Source: JACKII01 sp963974445
GTDB taxonomy: Bacteria; Pseudomonadota; Alphaproteobacteria; Bin95
Length of the DNA stretch: 7,563 nucleotides
NCBI GenBank assembly: GCA_963974445.1
Contig: CAXBDI010000148.1
Coordinates: forward strand, 1-7,563
Direction of reading: 5' to 3'
The stretch's first letter is position 1; the number at the start of each line of letters is the position of its first letter. Under the pieces are notes generated by a model. That model made no database searches and was not told the origin of the DNA. It saw nothing but the letters and a program-made list of their open reading frames with translations. Positions 1-5,582 of the stretch are shown here, in pieces. The position numbers and the translations under genes are program-made.

Positions 1-53
1 CAGTACCGGCCAACTTGGTTGTCGGTGCCGGTCAAGATGGTTGACGCTCTACA
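1..53. mobile_element. Terminus of an IS21-family-like insertion sequence (partial)
   Basis: The first 53 bases contain two imperfect direct copies of a 20-bp unit, at 6-25 and 28-47, identical at 15 of 20 positions and spaced 22 bp apart. Both contain the CCGG-(C/T)-CAA...TGGTTG pattern. The outer edge, read on the minus strand, begins TGTAGAGCGTCAACC, so the element would end in ...ACA at 53. Multiple subterminal repeats with TTGACCGG-like cores and a terminal CA are what I know of IS21-family (istA/istB) ends. No transposase is inside the window because the element would extend leftward. The assignment rests on pattern recognition only. The edge coincides with the point where the small minus-strand gene 32-118 stops looking like a natural reading frame. 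Confidence 0.6.
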
Positions 54-118
54 ACGGAACCATTCTTGGCCTCGTAGGCATGCCAAACTTTTTGAAGCTG
101 TTCTTTGTACTTAGCCAT
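32..118 (-). pseudogene. 5' fragment of a third toxin-antitoxin operon gene, cut by the IS21-like end
   Basis: An ATG at 118-116 opens a 28-codon frame ending in TGA at 34-32 (start MAKYKEQLQKVWHAYEAKNG). It is preceded by a near-perfect ribosome binding site, AGGAGG at 129-124, with a 5-nt spacer. That site overlaps the TAG stop of the metalloprotease-antitoxin gene, which implies translational coupling. Codons 1-21 or 22 are native; the last six or seven (VERQPS and stop) are read from inside the IS21-like terminus. The 28-aa product is therefore an accidental truncation of a longer protein. The amphipathic, lysine-rich start resembles hypothetical proteins I recall downstream of HigA-ImmA-type genes in alphaproteobacteria, but I cannot verify this. 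The function of the intact protein is unknown. Confidence 0.6.
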
Positions 119-123
119 ATCTA

Positions 124-130
124 CCTCCTA
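124..130 (-). promoter_or_regulatory. Strong ribosome binding site overlapping the antitoxin stop codon
   Basis: On the minus strand the bases read TAGGAGG. The TAG stop of the HigA-like gene is the first part of the Shine-Dalgarno sequence for the 118-32 gene, 5 nt before its ATG. This couples the two genes and supports the ATG at 118 as a real start. Confidence 0.75.
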
Positions 131-1261
131 TAGGCTTACGGGTGCAGGATTGCCCCAACCGTCAACAGAAGCACTACCGAGAAGAAATTGACGAATTTTC
201 ACTTTATGCTTTGTCAACCAGCTATATTTCCCCATCTTCCGTTGGAGTTGACCAACAACAATTCCTGGATGTCTCTGTAAACGCCTCGATAAACCAAGCG
301 TATCTCTTTCGGACATATAGGGATATTTACGGATGTAGAAGGATTCCAGCGCATCTTGATTCGCACAAAACTCCGCGGCCGCTGCATTGGCTCGAATTTC
401 TTCTTCGGGAATGTCATCTGATTGTTGTTCTATGTCCATATCCACTATTTCTGATGATAGTTCGTCAGATTGGCCATCCCTATTCAATAGATGTTCAATC
501 TCATGGCGCAAAACAAACCAGAAGTTATCGATTCTATCATGCCGACAAGTCATTCCAATCACAGGCGACGTCCGGTTAAGCCAAAAACATACGCCGTCAA
601 TGTTAGCTTTCGGCAATGTCTCAACAATGGTGAAGCGAACACCACAATCCGCGAGAGCTTTAGGTACGTGTCGGACTTCCTCTGGGTCTATCATCAACCG
701 AGGCATCTCTGATACGGTGCGTTTGAGTCGCTCCTCAGAATAAGGCTGGACTACCATTTCATCGGCGATCTGCTTGACTCTATAAAGCCAAGCCCACTGC
801 AAAGGGGTTGTTGCAGAATAGTCGCCCTTTTTGGCATTGTGCGCGAGGCCGGGAACCTGATCGAGAGAGTTTGTGTGAAAAAATCTCATCACCTGCGCCT
901 CAAGCATCGATACGTCATTGGTCTCCTCAAACCAATTGCGCTTAATCATTTCTCGTATGGGATAGATCGATTGCAAACGAGCCCTGCGCGCAATAGCAGG
1001 GTCTGCGGCTCTCGCTGTCGATAGCTCGTAAGCCTTTTGAAGGTTCAAAAAATACTCCGCTGATATATTGAAAGCCTTGGAAAGTGCTAGCGCCATATCG
1101 GGGCTGATCCCCCGCTTCCCCGACATGATTGGATTAATGGCCTGCTCTTTCACGCCAAGGATATAGGCTAAATCACGTTGCGCCCATCCACGAGCCTCGA
1201 TCTCATCCCTGATGAACTCACCAGGGTGAGGAACATCAGTTAGCAGTGCTGAAATACTCAC
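128..1261 (-). CDS. HigA-type antitoxin fused to an ImmA/IrrE-like zinc metallopeptidase domain
   Basis: This 377-residue protein has two recognisable parts. Residues ~11-75 are an XRE/HigA helix-turn-helix (PGEFIRDEIEARGWAQRDLAYILGV...), the DNA-binding domain of HigA addiction-module antitoxins. Residues ~205-305 resemble an ImmA/IrrE peptidase: HEIEH at 253-257 (HExxH zinc motif, catalytic Glu254), followed by an acidic EEEIRAN stretch at 286-292 that probably supplies the third zinc ligand. A mostly helical linker (~80-200) lies between them, and the C-terminal ~70 residues are basic. Ordinary HigA proteins are about 100 aa, so this is the long form. The start is GTG at 1261-1259, chosen because AAGGAGG lies at 1275-1269 and the HTH begins just after. 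The gene lies 12 bp after the toxin stop. It probably binds the toxin and represses the operon; whether it is an active protease, and on what substrate, is unknown. Confidence 0.88.
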   Translation of the reverse strand: MSISALLTDVPHPGEFIRDEIEARGWAQRDLAYILGVKEQAINPIMSGKRGISPDMALALSKAFNISAEYFLNLQKAYELSTARAADPAIARRARLQSIYPIREMIKRNWFEETNDVSMLEAQVMRFFHTNSLDQVPGLAHNAKKGDYSATTPLQWAWLYRVKQIADEMVVQPYSEERLKRTVSEMPRLMIDPEEVRHVPKALADCGVRFTIVETLPKANIDGVCFWLNRTSPVIGMTCRHDRIDNFWFVLRHEIEHLLNRDGQSDELSSEIVDMDIEQQSDDIPEEEIRANAAAAEFCANQDALESFYIRKYPYMSERDTLGLSRRLQRHPGIVVGQLQRKMGKYSWLTKHKVKIRQFLLGSASVDGWGNPAPVSL

Positions 1262-1268
1262 CGAAGCG

Positions 1269-1275
1269 CCTCCTT
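1269..1275 (-). promoter_or_regulatory. Ribosome binding site of the HigA-like gene, overlapping the toxin stop
   Basis: The minus strand reads AAGGAGG here, overlapping the TAA stop of the toxin (1276-1274), 7 nt before the GTG at 1261. It supports the non-ATG start and suggests that antitoxin synthesis is coupled to translation of the upstream toxin. Confidence 0.75.
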
Positions 1276-1570
1276 AGTGTGGGTCGCCAATGAAGGTAAT
1301 TGTAGCGACTGCGCTATCTCCTTCACCTGAGACCGTAAAAAATATGCGATATTGGTCATTTACTCGAACTTGCCGTGTATCATTGTTTCCTCCTTTCCGA
1401 ATTTTGTAGTCCAGGCCTCCAATCTCAAAAAGGTCGCGCTCGTAGGTTGCTGCTTCGAGCTTTAACAAGGTCTTGCGAGCCGCTTTGATCACGGCAATTG
1501 GCAGACCCATCTTGTAGGCATGGTCTGTGCATATTCGTGCCAGATCGTCTTTTGCGAACTCAACCTTCAT
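1274..1570 (-). CDS. higB: RelE/ParE-superfamily HigB-type toxin
   Basis: A 98-residue protein of typical HigB size. The central and C-terminal part has the family layout: helical KAARKTLLKLEAAT (~29-42), DLFEIGGLDYKIRKGG (~46-61), the strand TRQVRVNDQYRIFFTV (~65-80) with conserved Arg and Tyr/Phe positions, and a final strand ending in a C-terminal His. HigB/RelE toxins are mRNA interferases that cut mRNA on the ribosome and so arrest growth; that role is inferred from the family. It is the first gene of the minus-strand operon and precedes the HigA-like antitoxin, the toxin-first order characteristic of higBA. The ATG is at 1570-1568; no good Shine-Dalgarno precedes it, consistent with a very short leader from the promoter proposed just upstream. 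The N-terminal ~25 residues diverge from the HigB proteins I recall. Confidence 0.85.
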   Translation of the reverse strand: MKVEFAKDDLARICTDHAYKMGLPIAVIKAARKTLLKLEAATYERDLFEIGGLDYKIRKGGNNDTRQVRVNDQYRIFFTVSGEGDSAVATITFIGDPH

Positions 1571-1578
1571 GCCAGCTA

Positions 1579-1607
1579 CATATACGACCGAGTCGTCAAT
1601 TCGTCAA
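1579..1607 (-). promoter_or_regulatory. Candidate promoter and operator of the toxin-antitoxin operon
   Basis: On the minus strand a TTGACG box (1607-1602) and a TATATG box (1584-1579) are separated by exactly 17 bp, a good sigma-70-type arrangement. The predicted transcript start is around 1572, only a few bases before the toxin ATG at 1570. Between and overlapping the boxes is a perfect 5-3-5 inverted repeat, ACGAC-CGA-GTCGT on the plus strand at 1584-1596, well placed as a HigA operator. A second TGACGA copy makes a short direct repeat (CGTCAA on plus at 1594-1599 and 1602-1607). The boxes are visible; function is inferred. Confidence 0.5.
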
Positions 1608-1645
1608 CAACCGACTTAACGCTAGGGATTTATTTTTGAATATGC

Positions 1646-1674
1646 TTGACTGTCGGTCATTATGAATACATATT
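1646..1674 (+). promoter_or_regulatory. Candidate promoter of the IS1-family transposase
   Basis: TTGACT at 1646-1651 and CATATT at 1669-1674 are separated by 17 bp. The ATG at 1681 follows the -10-like box by only 6 bp and has no Shine-Dalgarno sequence, so the message may be leaderless or nearly so. The -35-like box straddles the proposed left end of the element at 1648. Confidence 0.35.
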
Positions 1675-2586
1675 GCTCGTATGAGAAAGCTCGACACAAA
1701 AACCCGCGCCCTGATCATCCGCCTCTTGGTGGAAGGTAACTCGATCCGTGCGACGTGCCGCATCGCTGACGTGTCCAAGAACACCGTCAACAAACTGCTG
1801 ATCGACGCGGGCAAGGCTTGCTCCAAATATCATGACGAGCATGTGCGCAACGTCAAAGCCTCCGTGATCCAGTGCGATGAAATCTGGTCGTTCACGTATG
1901 CCAAGGCGAAGAATGTTTCGGCTGCCAAGGCAGCGCCGGAGGGTGCGGGCGACACTTGGACCTGGACGGCCTTAGACAGCGAAAGCAAGTTGATCGTGTC
2001 CTACATGGTCGGCGGTCGTGACAGCGAGTATGCAATCGGCTTTATGGACGATTTGCGTAGCCGCTTGGTGAACCGGGTTCAACTTACAACCGACGGTCAC
2101 AAGGCATATCTAGAGGCCGTTGAAGGTGCATTTGGTGGTGATGTTGACTACGCGCAGCTAATCAAGATTTATGGCGGCGCTACGGGTCAGCAAGGGCATG
2201 AAAAGAAGTACAGCCCGGCTGAATGCACCGGGACCAGGAAGCGTCGCGTAGAAGGCGAGCCAGACAAGGCGTTGGTTTCAACCTCTCACGTTGAGCGTCA
2301 GAACCTGACCATGCGCATGCACATGCGCCGCTTTACTCGCCTCACAAACGCCTTCTCAAAGAAGATTGAGAATCATGCATATGCTGTTGCGCTGCATTTC
2401 ATGTACTATAATTTCGTTCGCGTTCATCAGACGCTGAAAGTGACCCCGGCGATGCAGGCTGGTCTCACAGATCGCCTTTTGGATATTTCTGATCTGGTCG
2501 CGCTGGTTGACGCTAATGAGGAAGCCCCGAAAAAACGTGGGCCGTACAAAAAGCGTCAGAGCGATATTTCAAAGTGACCCACTACC
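1648..2586 (+). mobile_element. IS1-family-like insertion element, single ORF
   Basis: The transposase gene is bracketed by imperfect inverted repeats. Plus-strand bases from 1648 (GACTGTCGGTCATTATGAA) match the reverse complement running inward from 2586 (GGTAGTGGGTCACTTTGAA) at 13 of 19 positions, including a shared GGTCA core. The right repeat overlaps the transposase stop codon, giving an element of about 939 bp, plausible for a single-ORF IS1-family member. No matching target duplication directly abuts these ends: the 9 bp outside left are AATATGCTT, outside right GGGCGTTCA. The ends are therefore approximate, or the copy is old and decayed. Confidence 0.5.
1681..2577 (+). CDS. IS1-family transposase (DDE type)
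   Basis: A 298-residue transposase read as one uninterrupted ORF, unlike classical enterobacterial IS1, which needs a frameshift. The N-terminus (~10-45) holds a helix-turn-helix (IRLLVEGNSIRATCRIADVSKNTVNKLL). Catalytic acidic residues are visible as Asp66 in QCDEIWSF, Asp138 in LTTDGHKAY and Glu205 in SHVERQNLTMRMHMRRFTR. The last is the conserved IS1-family block, continuing into FSKKIENH and HFMYYNFVRVH. The C-terminus is strongly basic (PKKRGPYKKR, ~283-292). The protein would cut and join element ends during transposition. The gene appears full length with all catalytic residues present. It is divergent from the toxin-antitoxin operon, with 110 bp between the start codons. ATG 1681 is chosen because the family N-terminus starts there. 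Confidence 0.9.
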   Translation: MRKLDTKTRALIIRLLVEGNSIRATCRIADVSKNTVNKLLIDAGKACSKYHDEHVRNVKASVIQCDEIWSFTYAKAKNVSAAKAAPEGAGDTWTWTALDSESKLIVSYMVGGRDSEYAIGFMDDLRSRLVNRVQLTTDGHKAYLEAVEGAFGGDVDYAQLIKIYGGATGQQGHEKKYSPAECTGTRKRRVEGEPDKALVSTSHVERQNLTMRMHMRRFTRLTNAFSKKIENHAYAVALHFMYYNFVRVHQTLKVTPAMQAGLTDRLLDISDLVALVDANEEAPKKRGPYKKRQSDISK

Positions 2587-2673
2587 GGGCGTTCACTGTC
2601 CTGTCGCGAATCGGCTAGCGGTGCTAGGCATCGTCTGAGTGTAGCGGCGTGTAACACGATTAGGGATTTCCGA
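2587..2673 (+). promoter_or_regulatory. lolA upstream region with two short palindromes
   Basis: This 87-bp gap between the IS1-like right end and lolA holds two perfect short inverted repeats: CTAGC-GGT-GCTAG at 2615-2627 and CGTGT-A-ACACG at 2648-2658. AGGGA at 2662-2666 is a reasonable ribosome binding site 7 nt before the lolA ATG. I see no convincing -35/-10 pair. The palindromes could be protein-binding sites or chance. Confidence 0.3.
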
Positions 2674-3288
2674 ATGATGCGTTTCTTGAGCGTTCTCAGC
2701 GTACTGGCGATCGCGGCGACAAGCTTGGTGTTCTCAGATGCCGAGGCGAAAGTGTATAAAGGGCCGGAAGCAGAGAAGATCGCGGCGGAGGCGGCGGCTT
2801 ATGTCGGGTCCATTCAGACTCTGGCGACAAGTTTCGAGTTTATCACGCCAAGCGGGAAATCGACCGGCCACCTGTTCATCGACCGAACACAGGCGGCGAT
2901 CCGCATGCAGTTCGGGCAGCCCCTGAACCACCTATTGCTGGTGAACGGTCCACTGACGCAATTCTTTGGTGGCGACGGCACCAACGTCCGCACATCGACT
3001 GCGGGAACGCCGCTGGCCTTTTTGCTGTATCCGGAGAAAAGTCTGGCTAACGACATCCGGGTTTTGGAGGTGGATGAACGGGGCGACAGCGTGTTCGTTG
3101 CAGTTGCCGAGCGCGGCAATGTCGCCGCTGGCCAAGCGATCCTGCACTTCAAACGCCAGCCACAATGGCGCCTGGTCGATTGGGGCGTCTACGATAAGGA
3201 AGGCCGGTATACAAAGACCGTCCTGGGGCCGCTCGAAACCGGCCTGCGTCTGGACCCGGCATTATTCGTTGCTCCCACAGAGCGGTAA
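2674..3288 (+). CDS. lolA: LolA-family outer-membrane lipoprotein carrier
   Basis: A 204-residue exported protein. Residues 1-25 form a signal peptide: Met-Met-Arg, a hydrophobic core LSVLSVLAIAATSLVF, then SDAEA with an AEA cleavage site, leaving ~179 mature residues. There is no lipobox Cys. The mature part follows the LolA pattern: YVGSIQTLATSFEFITPSGKSTGHLFIDR (~43-71), IRMQFGQPLNHLLLVNGPLTQFF, TPLAFLLYPEKSL, VLEVDERGDSVFVAV, then LHFKRQPQWRLVDWGVYDKEGRYTKTVL and a final GLRLDPALF. LolA carries triacylated lipoproteins through the periplasm from LolCDE to the outer membrane. In many alphaproteobacteria lolA sits beside ftsK and an exonuclease III gene; neither is here, so the surroundings look rearranged. 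ATG 2674 is followed by a second ATG at 2677; either could serve. Confidence 0.85.
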   Translation: MMRFLSVLSVLAIAATSLVFSDAEAKVYKGPEAEKIAAEAAAYVGSIQTLATSFEFITPSGKSTGHLFIDRTQAAIRMQFGQPLNHLLLVNGPLTQFFGGDGTNVRTSTAGTPLAFLLYPEKSLANDIRVLEVDERGDSVFVAVAERGNVAAGQAILHFKRQPQWRLVDWGVYDKEGRYTKTVLGPLETGLRLDPALFVAPTER

Positions 3289-3373
3289 TTCTGCACTCCA
3301 GAGGGCGACAAGGTTGGGCCGGAGGGGTTATGCTGTTTCCCAAGTGAAACGCTGACCTCCGGGAGCCCTGCCT

Positions 3374-4792
3374 ATGTCGACCGACGATCTCTGCTTTACC
3401 CCCGCCACCGAATTGGCCCCGCTGATCCGCTCCAAACAACTGTCGCCGGTGGAACTCTGCGAGGCCGTGCTGGCGCGGGTGGAGCGATTGGAGCCGACCC
3501 TGAACGCGTTCGTCGCGCTCACTGCCGACCGGGCGATGGAGACGGCTCGCGGTGTCGAGGGTCAGATCATGCGCGGCGAGGTGGTCGGTCCGCTTGCCGG
3601 CATACCGATGACCATCAAGGATTTGGCGGTCACGGCGGAAGTGCCCACGCAGCGCGGCTCGCTGTCGCTCAAGGGCAATGTGCACGACACAGACACACCG
3701 TTCGTCACCCGTCTGAAACAGGCCGGCGCCGTCATGCTGGGCAAGACGACGACGTCCGAATTCGGCTGGAAGGGGGTGAGCCACTCACCGCTGACCGGCA
3801 TCACTCATAACCCGTGGAAGCACGGCATGAACGCCGGCGCATCCTCTGCCGGCGCGGGCGTGGCGGCGGCGGCGGGTTACGGGCCTTTGCACCATGGCTC
3901 GGACGGCGCGGGGTCGATCCGCATGCCCTCGCACTTTTGCGGCGTGTTCGGCATCAAGCCCAGCTTTGGGCGGGTGCCGGCCTGGCCAGCCAGCAATACC
4001 GATCAGGTCAGCCATAATGGCCCGATGACCCGCACAGTCGCCGACTCCGCCATGATGCTGAAGGTCATGAGCGGACCGCACCCCTGGGATCATTACTCGC
4101 TGGAGAGCCCGCCGGACGATTACGTCGGCCGTCTGCGCCGAGGAATCAAAGGCTGGCGCGTCGCCTACTCCCCCGACCTCGGCCATGCCCGCGTCGATCC
4201 GGAGGTCGCCAGCCTTGTCGCCGCCGGCGTGAAGGCGTTCGAGGAGATGGGCTGCCAGGTCGAGCAGGTCAGCAACGCCGATCTGGCCTTCGCGCAGGAT
4301 GGGCCGGAACTCATCCGCTTCTTCTGGGCGGTGCATGAGACCGCCGGTTACGCGCACCTGCTGCCGGAGTGGGAGAGCCAACTCGACCCGGGGCTGGTCG
4401 CCTGCATCAAGGCGGGCGAGGGTTACAGCGCTGTCGAATACATGAAGATGCGCGCCCGCAAACTGGCCTATATGGAGGGCTGGCACCGGTTCATGGAGAA
4501 GTACGACATCCTGATCACCCCCGCCGTTTCGGTCGCGGCCTTCCCGGCGGATCGCCTGAACCCGGAACACTGGCCGCAGCACGAGTGGGATTGGGTGCAG
4601 TGGGCGGAATTCTCCTACCCCTTCAACTTCTCGAACCAACCGGCGGCGTCCGTGCCGTGTGGCTTCACCGAGGCAGGCCTGCCGGTCGGCTTGCAGATCG
4701 TTGGCCCACGCTTCGACGATCTGGGCGTGCTGCAAGCCGCCGCCGCCTTCGAAGAAGCCCGCCCCTGGGCCGACAAGCGCCCGCCAGTTTGA
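3374..4792 (+). CDS. Amidase signature family amidohydrolase
   Basis: A 472-residue, full-length amidase signature enzyme that hydrolyses a carboxamide or similar C-N bond; the substrate cannot be read from sequence. The Ser-cisSer-Lys triad is visible: Lys82 in GIPMTIKDLA, the cis-Ser in GASSAGAG (Ser157) and the nucleophile Ser181 in GSDGAGSIRMPSHFCGVFGIKPS. The 24-residue spacing between the serines and 75 between Lys82 and Ser157 match fatty acid amide hydrolase. Two glycine-rich loops are slightly divergent (GASSAG for the usual GGSSGG, GSDGAGS for GTDGGGS). No signal peptide is seen, so it is cytoplasmic. The C-terminus carries the family block ending PAASVPCGFTEAGLPVGLQIVGPRFDD. ATG 3374 has GGGAG about 8 nt upstream. 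It is the first gene of a close three-gene cassette, with PhyH 13 bp downstream. Confidence 0.9.
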   Translation: MSTDDLCFTPATELAPLIRSKQLSPVELCEAVLARVERLEPTLNAFVALTADRAMETARGVEGQIMRGEVVGPLAGIPMTIKDLAVTAEVPTQRGSLSLKGNVHDTDTPFVTRLKQAGAVMLGKTTTSEFGWKGVSHSPLTGITHNPWKHGMNAGASSAGAGVAAAAGYGPLHHGSDGAGSIRMPSHFCGVFGIKPSFGRVPAWPASNTDQVSHNGPMTRTVADSAMMLKVMSGPHPWDHYSLESPPDDYVGRLRRGIKGWRVAYSPDLGHARVDPEVASLVAAGVKAFEEMGCQVEQVSNADLAFAQDGPELIRFFWAVHETAGYAHLLPEWESQLDPGLVACIKAGEGYSAVEYMKMRARKLAYMEGWHRFMEKYDILITPAVSVAAFPADRLNPEHWPQHEWDWVQWAEFSYPFNFSNQPAASVPCGFTEAGLPVGLQIVGPRFDDLGVLQAAAAFEEARPWADKRPPV

Positions 4793-4805
4793 GGATCGTG
4801 AAGCG

Positions 4806-5570
4806 ATGCTGACCCCCGACCAAGTCGCGCAATACCATGACGATGGCTACGTCGTCCCGGAGCAGTTTTCGCTCTCCGAAGCTGACCTGGAAGACATCCG
4901 CGCCCGCCACACTCGCTTGCTGGCCAGCCACCCGGAGTTCAAGGACAACTGTCCGCACCTGCTGGCCTACGACCTGGCCTTCCTGAACTACGCGCGCCAT
5001 CCGGAGATTTTGGAGATGGTTGGGCAGGTGATCGGGCCGGACTTCGCCCTCTGGAACTCCAGCTTCTTCGCCAAGCCCGCCAACGGCGGCCTGCGCACGC
5101 CCTGGCATCAGGATGGCGAATACTGGCCGATCCGACCACTCGCGACGTGCACCGTCTGGATCGCCGTTGACGATGCGACGCCGGAAAACGGCTGCCTGCG
5201 CCTGATCCCTGGCAGCCACAAGGACCGCCAACTCAAGGCGCATGAGACCTATGAGGGCGACGACGTCACGCTGCACCAGGAGTTGCGCAAGGACCAATAC
5301 GATGAGAAAGACGCCGTCGACCTGGTGTTGAAGGCGGGGCAGGTCTCGCTGCACGACATCTATCTGCTGCACGGGTCTGAACCGAACCATTCGCCGAACC
5401 CGCGCCGTGGCATGACATTGCGCTTTATGCCGACCACCAGCCATTTCGACCGGGATGAGGCGAAACGCATGGCGCGCGACATGGGTGTGGCCGATCACTC
5501 GGTGCGCACGCTCTATCTGATGGGCGGGCACGATCGGTCGGGCCAGAACGACTTCCGCGTGCGGCTATAG
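4806..5570 (+). CDS. Phytanoyl-CoA dioxygenase (PhyH) family Fe(II)/2-oxoglutarate oxygenase
   Basis: A 254-residue oxygenase of the PhyH family. The opening MLTPDQVAQYHDDGYVVPEQF is the usual PhyH N-terminus, which fixes the start at ATG 4806; an open-frame extension to 4659 lies inside the amidase gene and is not coding. Iron ligands are visible as His101 and Asp103 (TPWHQDGEYW) and His189 (HDIYLLHGSEPNHSPNPRRG). Arg200, 11 residues after His189, is the expected 2-oxoglutarate anchor, the same spacing as in ectoine hydroxylase. CTVWIAVDDATPENGCLRLIPGSH (~115-138) is the typical double-stranded beta-helix block. It would hydroxylate a small molecule using O2 and 2-oxoglutarate; the substrate is unknown. 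Gaps of 13 bp to the amidase and 12 bp to the next gene point to an operon, so its substrate may be linked to the amide or product handled by its neighbours. Confidence 0.88.
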   Translation: MLTPDQVAQYHDDGYVVPEQFSLSEADLEDIRARHTRLLASHPEFKDNCPHLLAYDLAFLNYARHPEILEMVGQVIGPDFALWNSSFFAKPANGGLRTPWHQDGEYWPIRPLATCTVWIAVDDATPENGCLRLIPGSHKDRQLKAHETYEGDDVTLHQELRKDQYDEKDAVDLVLKAGQVSLHDIYLLHGSEPNHSPNPRRGMTLRFMPTTSHFDRDEAKRMARDMGVADHSVRTLYLMGGHDRSGQNDFRVRL

Positions 5571-5582
5571 GGGCGGGGGACC

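Noticed and set aside
142..743. Plus-strand open frames opposite the HigA-like gene
   Set aside because: Antisense to a gene with clear HTH and HExxH motifs; no convincing start signals and no recognisable domains.
3785..4735. Long minus-strand open frame of 316 codons inside the amidase gene
   Set aside because: It is antisense to a clearly coding amidase with intact motifs. Its translation is rich in Arg, His and Ala with no recognisable domain, typical of GC-rich shadow frames.
4659..4805. N-terminal extension of the PhyH reading frame by 49 codons
   Set aside because: It overlaps the amidase in another frame and reads as Ser/Pro/Ala-rich noise. The family N-terminus starts exactly at ATG 4806, just after the amidase stop.
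4665..5531. Minus-strand open frame of 288 codons opposite the PhyH gene
   Set aside because: Shadow of the PhyH gene, with low-complexity Arg/Val/Gln-rich translation and no ribosome binding site or family resemblance.
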